A stretch of 64,000 nt of DNA from Ruthenibacterium lactatiformans (GCF_000949455.1 NZ_JXXK01000019.1:1-64000); one strand, 5' to 3'. Numbered from the stretch's first letter, positions 17,546-26,068 are shown. Made by a program: numbers and translations. Notes: generated by a model not told the origin, from the sequence alone.

Positions 17546-19217
17546 AAAGGCTCCCGTCAATGGATACATAATCGTTGAGATTGATGCTCAGCATCCCATC
17601 CGGCGTCCAGGTGTCCCAGACCTGTGTGAAGATCGTGTAGTTTGTGGCATCCGGGAACCAAATGGGTGTGAAATGCACTGTCCGGTTGTAGGTTGAGAAC
17701 TCATTGGGCCGGAAGGTGAATTTTGCGCTCCGGCCGCCGGATACCCGCTGCAGCAGGCGCAGGTAAGTTTCATATTGAAATTCCGGGAATACGGAAAACG
17801 CGGTCTGCGGATGAGTAATGTGGCTGGTGGGCGCGTCGGTGGAAAGCGTAGCCGTCACATCCTGCTTGACGCCGTACCCGCTTTTCATGCTCTTACCGGA
17901 TGCCGTTGGAACAATATCGTCCGGCATCAGGGACATCACTCCGCTGATGGAGGCGGAATAGCCGGTGTATTCATACTCCCAGTACCCTTCATCGACCCAG
18001 TGCCCGCCATCTTCTCCATGGTCACACCAGACCCATACCGGCACCCAGTAACAGCTCCAGACGCCCCAGTTGGCAGTGAGCTTCTGGGACTCATTGGGCA
18101 GGGCGGGAATGGAATAGCCAGGGCTGGTGTCTGTTGCCATCGGATCGGGCGGGATATGCTCATTCAGATCCACAATTTCCGCCACAAAGGTGTCCTGGGC
18201 AGTATAGGCGCCGCTGACGGACACGGTAATGATAACAGTCTGCGGTGTGGAGGGGGTATGCCACTTGACCCACACCACCTGGCTGTCGCCTGCGGGAATC
18301 ACCACATCATTGACCCGGTAGGTGGTGCCAAGGATATGGAAAGTTACGGAAGCCGGGTTGTCCGGTGTCAGGTCAGTATCTGTCCGCAGAGTGACAGCGG
18401 TGATCACATCCGTGTCTACCCGGTACTCCACATCGGGCGCTTCGATATCGCCTTCTGGCGGAGCTTCATCAAACCAGACGATGCCGACGCCCAGCGTGCT
18501 GATGATGTCGGAGTTGTTCTGTGTTCCAGTGGTGTTGCCTGTCCACGCGGAAATGCCAAGATCGCTGAACTCCAGAAACATCGCCAACGGCAGGTTTTTA
18601 TGGGTGAGCGAAGTCATGGTCTTCCTGAGCGCGCCGCCGGACATCTGATCATAAAGACCGGCCTCTGTAGCAGTCATGCAGTAATACTGCCCATTATGGG
18701 TAAAGTAGGCGATGGGCTCGATCAGCAGCTTATATTCACCGGCGATCATTCGCTCATAGTCCACCCCCGCCGCCTGGGCGACCATCATGCAGGCATATTC
18801 CGAACAGAAGTACCGCTTGATGGCGTCAATATTGTTTTGCCCTTTGCTGCTGACGATGGTGGGCATAGACTGAGCCGGCTTGATGCAGGAATAGGCCGCG
18901 CCGGATTGGAGGGAGAGGCCCGTCCCGCTCAGGTATTGCAGCTTGTTGACCTTTCCAAAGTGGAGGATACTGGTTTTCTGCGTCCTGTTTGAGAAGTCCA
19001 GGGGAGAGGATACCGCGGCCCCGCTGTCCGCATCTACAACGGTGATGCGAACGCCATCGTTTCCGGGGTTCCAAAAGTTGCTGCTGGTTCCCTGGCCCAT
19101 ACCGCCTCCGCCTCCATCTATGTTTCCGTTGCCGCCGTCCGCAAAAGCAGTAGAGGGCAGGAGGCACAGCATCAAGGCAAGGCTGCACAGGAGGGCGAGA
19201 AATCGTTTCAACTGCAT
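17517..19217 (-). CDS. Large secreted protein (possibly DUF5704), likely pilus-associated
   Basis: A 566-residue protein with a clear signal peptide (FLALLCSLALMLCLLPSTAFA) and no membrane anchor. After a Gly-rich stretch, the mature protein is a series of probable beta-rich domains (TVDADSGAAVSSPLDF, VTFHILGTTYRVNDVVIPAG) and a Trp/His-rich patch (GVWSCYWVPVWVWCDHGEDG). It could be an adhesin or tip protein of the pilus. It starts at ATG 19217 after GGAGTGTG. The family assignment is tentative. Confidence 0.7.
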   Translation of the reverse strand: MQLKRFLALLCSLALMLCLLPSTAFADGGNGNIDGGGGGMGQGTSSNFWNPGNDGVRITVVDADSGAAVSSPLDFSNRTQKTSILHFGKVNKLQYLSGTGLSLQSGAAYSCIKPAQSMPTIVSSKGQNNIDAIKRYFCSEYACMMVAQAAGVDYERMIAGEYKLLIEPIAYFTHNGQYYCMTATEAGLYDQMSGGALRKTMTSLTHKNLPLAMFLEFSDLGISAWTGNTTGTQNNSDIISTLGVGIVWFDEAPPEGDIEAPDVEYRVDTDVITAVTLRTDTDLTPDNPASVTFHILGTTYRVNDVVIPAGDSQVVWVKWHTPSTPQTVIITVSVSGAYTAQDTFVAEIVDLNEHIPPDPMATDTSPGYSIPALPNESQKLTANWGVWSCYWVPVWVWCDHGEDGGHWVDEGYWEYEYTGYSASISGVMSLMPDDIVPTASGKSMKSGYGVKQDVTATLSTDAPTSHITHPQTAFSVFPEFQYETYLRLLQRVSGGRSAKFTFRPNEFSTYNRTVHFTPIWFPDATNYTIFTQVWDTWTPDGMLSINLNDYVSIDGSLYDDWYTNRE

Positions 19218-19240
19218 CACACTCCATTCTTTTTAAAATT

Positions 19241-19274
19241 AGGAAGGCCGCCACAACTGCGTGACGGCCTTCCT
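19241..19274 (-). terminator. Hairpin between anchored and secreted protein genes
   Basis: AGGAAGGCCG and its complement form a 10-bp stem; on the minus strand it is followed by AATTTTAAAAAG. Probably a partial terminator inside the operon. Confidence 0.55.
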
Positions 19275-19298
19275 GCTCAATATTCAGTTGTATTCTTC

Positions 19299-19874
19299 TC
19301 AGCCGCCCATATTACCGACCTGCTTGTTCAGATCACCATCGCTGTCGCCAGTGGACTGCTGCACGTTGCCCGGAACTACCCAGCCGAACACAGGGTCATA
19401 CACCGCGCCGCTGCCGTTGCTGGAGCCGGGGGCGGGCTCACTGCTGGAGGGGGATTCCTCCGCCGGCGGCGCCGTGACTTCCGGCACAGCCGGATCGGGA
19501 TTGACGGGGTGGTCTTCACCGGGATCTTCAAGCTCGGTTTTGCCCTCCGGCACTGCGGGCGGGGTATCTTCCGGCTTTTGGGTATCCGTAAAGTCGATCA
19601 CGACTTCATCATCCGTTTCCGAGGTCACCTTGGGGTATTCCTCCTCAGAGCCAGAAGACTGGCCGGGTGCATAGGCGTCTGCGCCCCCGCTCCCGTCACC
19701 AGACTGCACGCCGCCATCCGACCAATCGCTGCTGGTGCTGCTGGGCGGGGACTCATCCGGCCGAAATTCTTCCGAGCGGTCCCGGCTCACGAACCAGCAC
19801 ACGCCCAGAATGGCGACGCAGAGGACGGCCAGAGCCGAAACAATAAAGCCTTTGGATTGAAAAAACTTCTTCAT
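19299..19874 (-). CDS. Membrane-anchored Ser/Pro/Glu-rich protein (DUF6550-like)
   Basis: A 191-residue protein with a short basic start, one transmembrane helix (FIVSALAVLCVAILGVCWFV) and a long low-complexity extracellular region rich in Ser, Pro, Glu and Asp, ending in a short ordered motif (YDPVFGWVVPG). The start at 19874 has GGAG ten bases upstream. It resembles a stalk or spacer protein; the DUF label is from memory of similar element proteins. Confidence 0.65.
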   Translation of the reverse strand: MKKFFQSKGFIVSALAVLCVAILGVCWFVSRDRSEEFRPDESPPSSTSSDWSDGGVQSGDGSGGADAYAPGQSSGSEEEYPKVTSETDDEVVIDFTDTQKPEDTPPAVPEGKTELEDPGEDHPVNPDPAVPEVTAPPAEESPSSSEPAPGSSNGSGAVYDPVFGWVVPGNVQQSTGDSDGDLNKQVGNMGG

Positions 19875-19946
19875 GTGTATCCACACTCCTTTTTTGCGTT
19901 ATATTAAGCCTATACTGCGGAGCTAACTGAAATTTCAACAGCACCG

Positions 19947-20447
19947 CTAAAATTTGGTGTTGTGGTAGCCGGTCAGCTCCACGCGCTGAGTGATGGTAGG
20001 GTAGCTGTGTCCGAACATCCGTACATAGAACTCCACATCACAATAAAAGATGTACTCTACCCGGTCACCCACCACATTGAACTCCAGGCTGATATTGGAG
20101 ACTTCATAGTCATCTGTGGAGAGCGAGATCTTCTCCGCCAGGCCGCCGGCGACAGTGGCCTCAAGCATTTCCGTATAGTCATTGCTGGAGTAAAGAGTGC
20201 GCAGGTACTCTTCAAAGTTGGTTTCCCGCTGAGAGCGGTAGGTGTCCGCATAGATGGTGGCGCTCAGGTTGTTCAGCTCCATTTTAGCCCCGTTGCGGAT
20301 GTTGATGCAAGTGATCCGTACAGAGGCATACAGAAGCAGAAAAGAAATGAGCATGACGACTCCGACCACAAAGAAACAGGCAAAGAAGGTGATCTCGCCC
20401 TTCTCGTTGCGAAGTGGCCGGCGCAGCCGTGAGAAAAAACGCTTCAT
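19947..20447 (-). CDS. TadE/TadF-like pseudopilin
   Basis: A 166-residue protein: a basic N-terminus ending NEKGEITFF, a single transmembrane helix (about 22-45) and a soluble domain. The G-E motif just before the helix matches TadE/TadF pseudopilins processed by the A24 peptidase. It starts at 20447 with GAGGTGG upstream; longer readings belong to the previous gene. It pairs with the paralogous gene at 20459. Confidence 0.8.
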   Translation of the reverse strand: MKRFFSRLRRPLRNEKGEITFFACFFVVGVVMLISFLLLYASVRITCINIRNGAKMELNNLSATIYADTYRSQRETNFEEYLRTLYSSNDYTEMLEATVAGGLAEKISLSTDDYEVSNISLEFNVVGDRVEYIFYCDVEFYVRMFGHSYPTITQRVELTGYHNTKF

Positions 20448-20458
20448 AGGGGGCCACC

Positions 20459-20926
20459 TCACTTCCAGTAGTGCTCGCTGACGCCGGAGCCTCGGGCCAC
20501 CACCGTGATGTTGACCAGATCCAGGTTCCAGAAACCGCCTAGATTGGCATCGCCTTCGATAGTGATGTAGAAAGGCGTACCCAGTTGGATAGCCCGCGAC
20601 ATCCCGGACGGAGTGGGTGACTTGTATGTGGCGTCGATAGAATATGTGATATTCTCCGCGCCTTCGATCTCCGAGCACAGGAAGTCAAAGAGCGATTCGG
20701 TCTCTCGGTTGATACCGCCGGACAACTGGATCTGTTTCACCATCTGATCGGCCGCATGGTCCAGCTCCTGTTTCGTAGAGATGATGCTGAACAAGTCGAT
20801 GATAAAGGCCAGCAGGATAACAGCGATGAAGATAAACACCACTGTGGAGAAGTAGTTGGCCTCACCCCGCTCATTTTTTAATGTCCTGCGGAGCTTTTGC
20901 AGGAAAATATGAATGTGAACCACCAC
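20459..20926 (-). CDS. TadE-like pseudopilin (DUF4320-like)
   Basis: A 155-residue protein with leader KNERGEANYFS, one transmembrane helix (TVVFIFIAVILLAFIIDLFS) and a soluble C-terminal domain (YSIDATYKSPTP, LVNITVVARGSG). It is the first gene of the pilus operon. The start is GTG; two adjacent GTG codons (20926, 20923) are possible. Its leader carries a promoter and an attenuator-like hairpin, annotated separately. Confidence 0.8.
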   Translation of the reverse strand: MVVHIHIFLQKLRRTLKNERGEANYFSTVVFIFIAVILLAFIIDLFSIISTKQELDHAADQMVKQIQLSGGINRETESLFDFLCSEIEGAENITYSIDATYKSPTPSGMSRAIQLGTPFYITIEGDANLGGFWNLDLVNITVVARGSGVSEHYWK

Positions 20927-20945
20927 CCTTTCTTACAAATAGAAA

Positions 20946-20971
20946 GCAGCCGCCCCTGCCGGAGCGGCTGC
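20946..20971 (-). promoter_or_regulatory. Attenuator-like hairpin in pilus-operon leader
   Basis: GCAGCCGC pairs with GCGGCTGC with further G/C pairs, followed on the minus strand by TTTCTATTTG, only ~20 bases after the predicted transcription start. It should terminate a share of transcripts unless antiterminated. Confidence 0.6.
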
Positions 20972-20994
20972 ATTACAAAGTTTTGACTGTACAA

Positions 20995-21062
20995 AGTATA
21001 ACAGATATGGATTTACGGCTCAAGGGCAGGACCGTGCCAATGTAGGGGCAATCCTGTGCCAA
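20995..21062 (-). promoter_or_regulatory. Pilus-operon promoter with tandem activator-type sites
   Basis: On the minus strand: -35 TTGAGC, 17 bases, -10 TATACT. Directly upstream lie two copies of TTGGCAC-N7-GCCC starting 22 bp apart (at 21062 and 21040). The same arrangement occurs at 42839-42906 ahead of the transfer operon. Two helical turns between copies suggest a dimer or tetramer bound on one DNA face. Confidence 0.8.
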
Positions 21063-21063
21063 T

Positions 21064-21711
21064 TCACAGCAGCGATTCTACCAGTTGATAAATGTCGGTG
21101 AATGGATTGACAGCTATTCCAAATGGCTTATTGTTTCCATTTTGAAGATGATATTGCTCTACACGCTTGGCGTTCTGGAGCGCATCGGCTGTACGCTCAG
21201 ACAGCTGTGGATACACATCGCCGGTTTTCTCATAATCCGGGAGGTAAGCGATCAAGGCATTCTTCACTGCGGGATAGTCTTTGAAAAATTTTGTGGTGTA
21301 CTGAAAGTGAAGCAGATACCAAAATTCAAAACAAGGATTAGAGAGGGCGATATGAATGCCCTTCGCATCGGCCATTTTCAGTGCTTTGGAGAGCAATTTA
21401 TCTTTGGCAGCGATAGGATCAGGGATATTATAGTTCACATCACCGTCTGCAACGACCCATACAGCATCGCCATTGGATGCAGAAAGCTGGTTTTTGCTTT
21501 GGTATTCCACGGCTTTCCGAATCAGGGCGAGGTAATCGGTTTCGCCCCCTTTGGCGTGGCTGCCGACCACACGAATATCAATGTTGGTCTGGCGGCTGCG
21601 ATAATGCTCAAAATACTTTGGTTCGGTTTGAGAGCCCTCCGTCACAATCAGGATGACAGGTTTTAATTTCCTGCGCCGTTGTCCACGTTTTTCGATCTGT
21701 CCTCGTGCCAT
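21064..21711 (-). CDS. RloB-family protein
   Basis: A 215-residue protein of the RloB family (VILIVTEGSQTEPKYFEHY at the N-terminus, VWVVADGDVN near the middle, then SNPCFEFWYLLHF). The first acidic/Gly motif and the DGD motif resemble a TOPRIM-like nuclease core. It starts one base after the stop of the ATPase gene, so the two are a unit. Such pairs occur in restriction islands and are suspected phage-defence systems in which the ATPase senses infection and the partner attacks nucleic acid. Defence is inferred, not shown. Confidence 0.82.
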   Translation of the reverse strand: MARGQIEKRGQRRRKLKPVILIVTEGSQTEPKYFEHYRSRQTNIDIRVVGSHAKGGETDYLALIRKAVEYQSKNQLSASNGDAVWVVADGDVNYNIPDPIAAKDKLLSKALKMADAKGIHIALSNPCFEFWYLLHFQYTTKFFKDYPAVKNALIAYLPDYEKTGDVYPQLSERTADALQNAKRVEQYHLQNGNNKPFGIAVNPFTDIYQLVESLL

Positions 21712-21712
21712 T

Positions 21713-22909
21713 TTATAGCCCTCCCTTGATAAAAGGAATTGCACCAAAACGGCCGATCAAATATCCCTTTTCTACTTTGGTATCCTTGCGAATGGAAAAA
21801 TCGTAAAGGGAGAACAAATCCGTGGCTGCTGTCTGATCATCTTTTTCTGTAAACCAAATCTGATCCCTTCTCAAAAAATCCAAATCAAGAAGATTGGTGC
21901 TGTGTGATGTGAAGATCAACTGAGCACCTTTTGGATTAAATTCTGTGCTGTCGAAAAGAGATACCAGATGCTTGGTCAGAAGAGGATGGAGGTGTGCGTC
22001 CATTTCATCAGCCACAAGAAGCGTTCCCTGGTCTAAAGCCTTTTTCACAACACCAATCAGTTTGAAATAACTGTTGGTGCCGTCAGATTCCTCTGCCATA
22101 TTCAAAGCATAGGAGCAGGCGTTTCCGTTGGTATCCTGTACCGTGTGAATGGCATCAATATTTGCCAAAATGTCACCGCGTTGAGAGGGAGCAATGTCTG
22201 AATCACGCATTTGGAGCGCCTGTATCCCCAGATCCGCAACACGCAGCATAGATGCGATCACACGCCGGTAGTCATCGTCTTTCAGCTGCTCTGCTTCGAT
22301 TCCATAGGCATCCGCAACGGAATTCTTCGTGATGATCTGACAGGAAGCAAACCACTCCAGGACAGGGATCACTTTGGCGTAACTCCAGTTTGAGGCGACT
22401 GACAAGTAAAGCTTGTTTGCCGAAGTGCGCTCTTTGAGTGTGTTTTGCTCATCAATATCGACCGTAAAACGAAAATCCTTGATGTTTTTCCGCTCAAAAA
22501 TAATCGCCTGTCTGCCGTTGGGATAGTAGTATAGGTATTCCTCTGTGACAGCCTTATCTGTTACAGAAAAGCCATACGCATATCGAACGCCTTCTGTAGT
22601 AAAGATGACCTCAAAGCTGCTGGGGCGAGCAGGCGTTTCCGAATCGAACTTAAACGGTGAACGCGCAATCGTTTTATGAAGCTGCTGGTTATGTGAGGTC
22701 AGCACATAGTTTACCATAAACCAGAATGCGTTCAAGACATTGGATTTCCCAGAAGCATTGGCCCCATAAATAACAGCGGATTTCAGATAGCTTTTGCTTC
22801 CATCTACGATGAGATGCTCTGGATGCTCATTGTCCCTGCTGGACAGCAAGGATAAGACAACTTTATCTTTGATAGACAGATAGTTCTCTACACTAAATTG
22901 AATCAGCAT
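21713..22909 (-). CDS. AAA15/RloA-type ABC-like ATPase
   Basis: A 398-residue SMC/OLD-like ATPase: Walker A GANASGKSNV near residue 47, signature-like EESDGTNSYFKL, Walker B LLVADEMDAHLHP and the switch His in FTSHSTNLLD. The start MLIQFSVENYLSI at 22909 is preceded by AGGAGG. No coiled-coil of SMC length is present, so it is the compact AAA15 class. It forms a two-gene cargo unit with the RloB-like gene, comparable in layout to PARIS (AriA/AriB) though not the same family. Confidence 0.87.
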   Translation of the reverse strand: MLIQFSVENYLSIKDKVVLSLLSSRDNEHPEHLIVDGSKSYLKSAVIYGANASGKSNVLNAFWFMVNYVLTSHNQQLHKTIARSPFKFDSETPARPSSFEVIFTTEGVRYAYGFSVTDKAVTEEYLYYYPNGRQAIIFERKNIKDFRFTVDIDEQNTLKERTSANKLYLSVASNWSYAKVIPVLEWFASCQIITKNSVADAYGIEAEQLKDDDYRRVIASMLRVADLGIQALQMRDSDIAPSQRGDILANIDAIHTVQDTNGNACSYALNMAEESDGTNSYFKLIGVVKKALDQGTLLVADEMDAHLHPLLTKHLVSLFDSTEFNPKGAQLIFTSHSTNLLDLDFLRRDQIWFTEKDDQTAATDLFSLYDFSIRKDTKVEKGYLIGRFGAIPFIKGGL

Positions 22910-23230
22910 AAACAACCTCCTAATTCAGCGTTTTTATATATTATACCCCGTATTTTGTGAAAAATCAACGCAAACAAAAAATAAAATCAAAGACAGAGGG
23001 GGTTGAAATGGCATTTATGCGTCGAGCTTAGATCTGATGGGTATGTTGAATCAGAGTGGCTGACGATTCCCGTTTCTTTGACAATGACACATTATTTTGA
23101 TTCAAGTGATATGTCCTCGTCGGAACAATAGAAATGTTCTTGGATTTACTCTAAAAGTGTAATTTCCCCACTTGTTGGAAGCCCATGCCGCATGATACAA
23201 TAGCAAAGATAATGACTGGAGGTTCGCATA
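22910..23230. other. Intergenic region with promoter for the ECF sigma gene
   Basis: No complete gene seen. The divergent spacer holds a likely plus-strand promoter, TTGTTG and TACAAT 18 bases apart (ending about 23204), and GGAGG eight bases before the sigma-factor ATG. Around 23020-23130 one frame reads a stretch (DGYVESEWLTIPVSL) that may be a decayed coding remnant. Confidence 0.45.
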
Positions 23231-23749
23231 ATGTTGATTTATTTGCAGATGCTTGAAACTCCAGAAGAGAAGTCACTGTTTGAACAGATCTATCTGGAGT
23301 ACCGTGGCCTGATGTATCATGTGGCCTACGAAATTTTACATAACGAGCAGGATGCAGAGGACGCTGTGCATCAGGCTTTCGTAAAAATAGCAGAAAACAT
23401 TAAAAAAATTGATGATCCGGTGTGTCCAAAAACGCATAGCTATGTCGTTACAATAGTTGAACACCAAGCAATAGATCAGTACAGAAGATTGCAAAAGCAC
23501 CCCTCTGTTGAACTGATCGAGGAAATTCAAGGCACAAATGCTCATTATGAAGGGGACAACGATTTGACAAAATGTATCTTGAAATTGCCCGCCAGGTATC
23601 GTGAAATGATTTTGCTGCGCTATCATCATGGGTACACTGTCAGGGAAATTGCACAGATGCAGGGACTGTCGTTGTCGGCTGCAATTAAACTGGATCAACG
23701 AGCCAAAAACAAATTGAAAAAACTATGTGAGGAGGCGGGAATCCTGTGA
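23231..23749 (+). CDS. ECF-type RNA polymerase sigma factor
   Basis: A 172-residue sigma factor with region 2 (YRGLMYHVAYEILHNEQDAEDAVHQAF) and region 4 (LPARYREMILLRYHHGYTVREIAQMQ). It has GGAGG eight bases before its ATG. The next gene starts by a four-base GTGA overlap and encodes a membrane protein of the type that often controls such sigma factors. The secreted-protein genes downstream are candidate targets. Confidence 0.9.
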   Translation: MLIYLQMLETPEEKSLFEQIYLEYRGLMYHVAYEILHNEQDAEDAVHQAFVKIAENIKKIDDPVCPKTHSYVVTIVEHQAIDQYRRLQKHPSVELIEEIQGTNAHYEGDNDLTKCILKLPARYREMILLRYHHGYTVREIAQMQGLSLSAAIKLDQRAKNKLKKLCEEAGIL

Positions 23750-24435
23750 TAAGCGAGGAAATGCTGAAAAAGGCGGCGGCTGAAGCGGATCAGGCAATTC
23801 GGGATTCGCTCCCCGCTCCAGCAGAATGTGAGCATGAGTTTTCCCCATCGTTTCAAAAAAAGATGCGCCGCACCTTTCGCAAAGCAAAACACCCTGTAAT
23901 CTATAAACTGCCCAAATATGCAGCCTGCTTTGTGCTTACGGTAGCTCTCGCCAGCGGCACATGGCTGACAGTGGATGCAGAAGCGAGAGCTGCTTTTTTC
24001 GCATGGGTGCGAGAGCAGTACGCGGCATTTGTTGAGTACAGATTTATTGGCGAAGCGCCGCAAGAAAACACTATTGTAGAGTATGAGCTAACATGGCTGC
24101 CTGAAGGTTTTTCTTTCCAAAAAGAACAGGACCTTAGTAATAGCACATATCTCACTTATGCTAATGATTCTGGGCAGCGCATACTTTTTTCCTATTTGGA
24201 AGGAAATGATGCCACAAGTTTGTTTATGGCGGCGGACTACACAGAGGTACAATCAGTTCAAATTGGAAACATAAACGCAGACTTTTATCAAGCCAGCCAG
24301 GAAACATCTCCTAATGGGTTGGTTTGGGTATCAGAGGAAGAAAATATGTGCTTTTGCATTACGGCATCTTTGCCTAAAGACACAATAATAAAAGTGGCCG
24401 AAGGCATCCAAAAAAATAATCAAAAAAATTTCTAA
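23746..24435 (+). CDS. DUF4367 membrane protein, likely anti-sigma partner
   Basis: A 229-residue protein: a cytoplasmic N-terminal ~65 residues, one transmembrane helix (KYAACFVLTVALASGTWLTV) and an extracellular DUF4367-type domain (LTWLPEGFSFQKEQ, WVSEEENMCFCITASL). GTG start overlapping the sigma gene stop. The layout (cytoplasmic helix, membrane, extracellular sensor) suits an anti-sigma factor. Anti-sigma activity is inferred. A decayed copy of this gene's 3' end lies at 27209. Confidence 0.8.
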   Translation: MISEEMLKKAAAEADQAIRDSLPAPAECEHEFSPSFQKKMRRTFRKAKHPVIYKLPKYAACFVLTVALASGTWLTVDAEARAAFFAWVREQYAAFVEYRFIGEAPQENTIVEYELTWLPEGFSFQKEQDLSNSTYLTYANDSGQRILFSYLEGNDATSLFMAADYTEVQSVQIGNINADFYQASQETSPNGLVWVSEEENMCFCITASLPKDTIIKVAEGIQKNNQKNF

Positions 24436-24448
24436 GCAGCTGTCCAAA

Positions 24449-24497
24449 ATGACCTCCTTCATTCGTTTACAGGGTATAAACGAATGAAGGAGGTCAT
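24449..24497 (+). promoter_or_regulatory. Perfect hairpin enclosing the downstream ribosome site
   Basis: A 21-bp perfect inverted repeat (24449-24469 and 24477-24497) with a 7-base loop. Its 3' arm contains the AAGGAGG (24487-24493) of the next gene and the 5' arm carries the anti-Shine-Dalgarno CCTCCTT. Folded, it would hide the ribosome site. There is no U-run, so it is less likely a plain terminator. Confidence 0.7.
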
Positions 24498-24501
24498 CTC
24501 T

Positions 24502-24855
24502 GTGAAAAAACGAATTCTTCCAATCCTAGTTGTCTTTCTCATGATATTTTCCTCCACTGCCTATGCTGCTTCACCACGAGTAGCACCGATTGTCCCCGGA
24601 ATTTCTTTTAGCGGAACAACCGCCACCTGTACGGTATATATTTACGCAGAGCAAATGACTGATGACATTGATGCGGTAATAAAATTGTGGCAAGGAAGTC
24701 GGTGTATCAAAACTTGGGAGGAATCTTCTGTTGGGGATCTTGCCTTCAGTGGCACAGCAACGGTATCAAGAGGACAAACCTATCAATTAACAGTTGATGT
24801 TACTCTTGCGGGCGAGACGCTACCACGCTTTTCTATTGAAAAAACATACAAATAA
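24502..24855 (+). CDS. Small secreted protein
   Basis: A 117-residue protein with a signal peptide (ILPILVVFLMIFSSTAYA) and a mature ~95-residue probable beta-sandwich (TATCTVYIYAEQMTDDIDAV, FSGTATVSRGQTYQLTVDV). It has two cysteines. The GTG start at 24502 is eight bases after the Shine-Dalgarno site that lies inside the hairpin, so translation may be conditional. Not recognised; small Ig-like secreted proteins of this look are common in Clostridia. Confidence 0.72.
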   Translation: MKKRILPILVVFLMIFSSTAYAASPRVAPIVPGISFSGTTATCTVYIYAEQMTDDIDAVIKLWQGSRCIKTWEESSVGDLAFSGTATVSRGQTYQLTVDVTLAGETLPRFSIEKTYK

Positions 24856-24915
24856 GCAAATTGGGCCCTAGGCTTTGATGACAAAGCAACGGTGACAAAC
24901 GGAGTGGAGGTGAAC

Positions 24916-25047
24916 TTGAAATGGTTTAATTCAATATGGGCAAAGTCTATACAATACTATGGGCTTGGCCCACAAACTAAAAAGCAAGGTGAAAATAGGA
25001 TGCTCGGTAGGTTTAAGAAAAATTATTATTCCCGAAATCAGATGTAG
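24916..25047 (+). CDS. Possible 43-residue basic peptide
   Basis: TTG start after GGAGGTGAAC, reading KWFNSIWAKSIQYYGLG then a Lys/Arg-rich end. It lies directly ahead of the 25063 secreted protein. Could be a real small protein or a chance frame. Confidence 0.3.
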   Translation: MKWFNSIWAKSIQYYGLGPQTKKQGENRMLGRFKKNYYSRNQM

Positions 25048-25062
25048 GAAAGGAGTTCCATT

Positions 25063-26025
25063 ATGAAAAAGATGCTGTCTGCGATTCTCTCACTTGCTAT
25101 GGTTTTTACCATGTGCACTACCGCTTTTGCCGCCGAAGAACAAGCAGCTGACGGCACTTTCGATGGGTACCAAGAAATCGTCCAAAGTTCTTTCTCCCAG
25201 AGATCCGCTACGCCTGCTACACTTAGCAACTCTAACGATAAAGTGATTATCCACAACAACGGCAACTTGATGATCTCTGACTATTTCGCTGAGGGCAAGA
25301 ACGACGGGAATAGTCTGGTTGCCGTAACCTACATTCCTGTGGATGGAAAGATCATCGAAACTGCTCATTTTACCTCTGGGGGTTCCATGAGTGAAGCCCA
25401 GTTGTCAGATATAGTTGCTGACTATGAAAGCGAACTTTCCCTTTCTGAGCTTCCGTCAGTTTCCCCAATGTCCACAATCAAGCATTATCAATGGACCTTT
25501 CCTGCAAACGGAAAGACCATGGCATCCCTCACCACAGCTGTGACCTGCGACAGAAAATCGAGTAATTCGACGGTTGACGGCGTGGCATGTTCCGTTTGGG
25601 ATGTTACGACTTTCTCCCAGCTGGAAAAAGTGGACGCTATGCGTTTGAATAATCAGTACACCAGACTGAGCGTTGACCAGCCTAATGAGCATCTTATTGC
25701 TTACGGCCCATCCGAGTCCACTTCTGGCGGGGATATTACAGTTGGTCTTGATGGAGCTGGTGTGCCGAGCTTTTCTTACACATTTAACATCGACGGATTT
25801 AGCGTTGAGAACCTAAGTAGCATGAGCGGCGAATATGGTCGCTGGGCTTTCATCGACAATTTCGGCAACGAACCCGAATTTACTACCAAGCCGGGTATCC
25901 GTGCCACTAATAGCCATGGGGATTTTGTTGTCGAACTGAGCCATACTGTGGATGCAACCGTCAATGTTGCCCAGAGCATTAACCAGTCTACTGGTGTTAT
26001 TCAGATCTGGGTGAACGACCGATAA
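25063..26025 (+). CDS. Secreted protein of unknown function
   Basis: A 320-residue protein with a classical signal peptide (MLSAILSLAMVFTMCTTAFA). The mature part shows no transmembrane helix or sortase signal; the C-terminal third (VGLDGAGVPSFSYTFNIDGF, VVELSHTVDATVNVAQSINQ) looks beta-rich. AGGAAAGGAG precedes the ATG. It lies in the sigma-factor cluster and ends at a strong terminator. Host- or phage-directed function cannot be told from sequence. Confidence 0.75.
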   Translation: MKKMLSAILSLAMVFTMCTTAFAAEEQAADGTFDGYQEIVQSSFSQRSATPATLSNSNDKVIIHNNGNLMISDYFAEGKNDGNSLVAVTYIPVDGKIIETAHFTSGGSMSEAQLSDIVADYESELSLSELPSVSPMSTIKHYQWTFPANGKTMASLTTAVTCDRKSSNSTVDGVACSVWDVTTFSQLEKVDAMRLNNQYTRLSVDQPNEHLIAYGPSESTSGGDITVGLDGAGVPSFSYTFNIDGFSVENLSSMSGEYGRWAFIDNFGNEPEFTTKPGIRATNSHGDFVVELSHTVDATVNVAQSINQSTGVIQIWVNDR

Positions 26026-26030
26026 AGCTA

Positions 26031-26068
26031 AAAAAGGGGCTGTTGCAAAGGGGCAACAGCCCCTTTTT
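26031..26068. terminator. Strong bidirectional terminator
   Basis: AAAAAGGGGCTGTTGC and its complement form a 16-bp stem with a six-base loop and T-runs on both sides. It ends the convergent genes at 25063 and 26068. Confidence 0.9.

Noticed and set aside
17775..18992. A 405-codon plus-strand open frame
   Set aside because: Antisense shadow of the secreted protein at 17517-19217, with no ribosome site or motif.
26031..26068. Riboswitch or insertion-sequence end
   Set aside because: The sequence is a simple strong terminator between convergent genes with T-runs on both sides.
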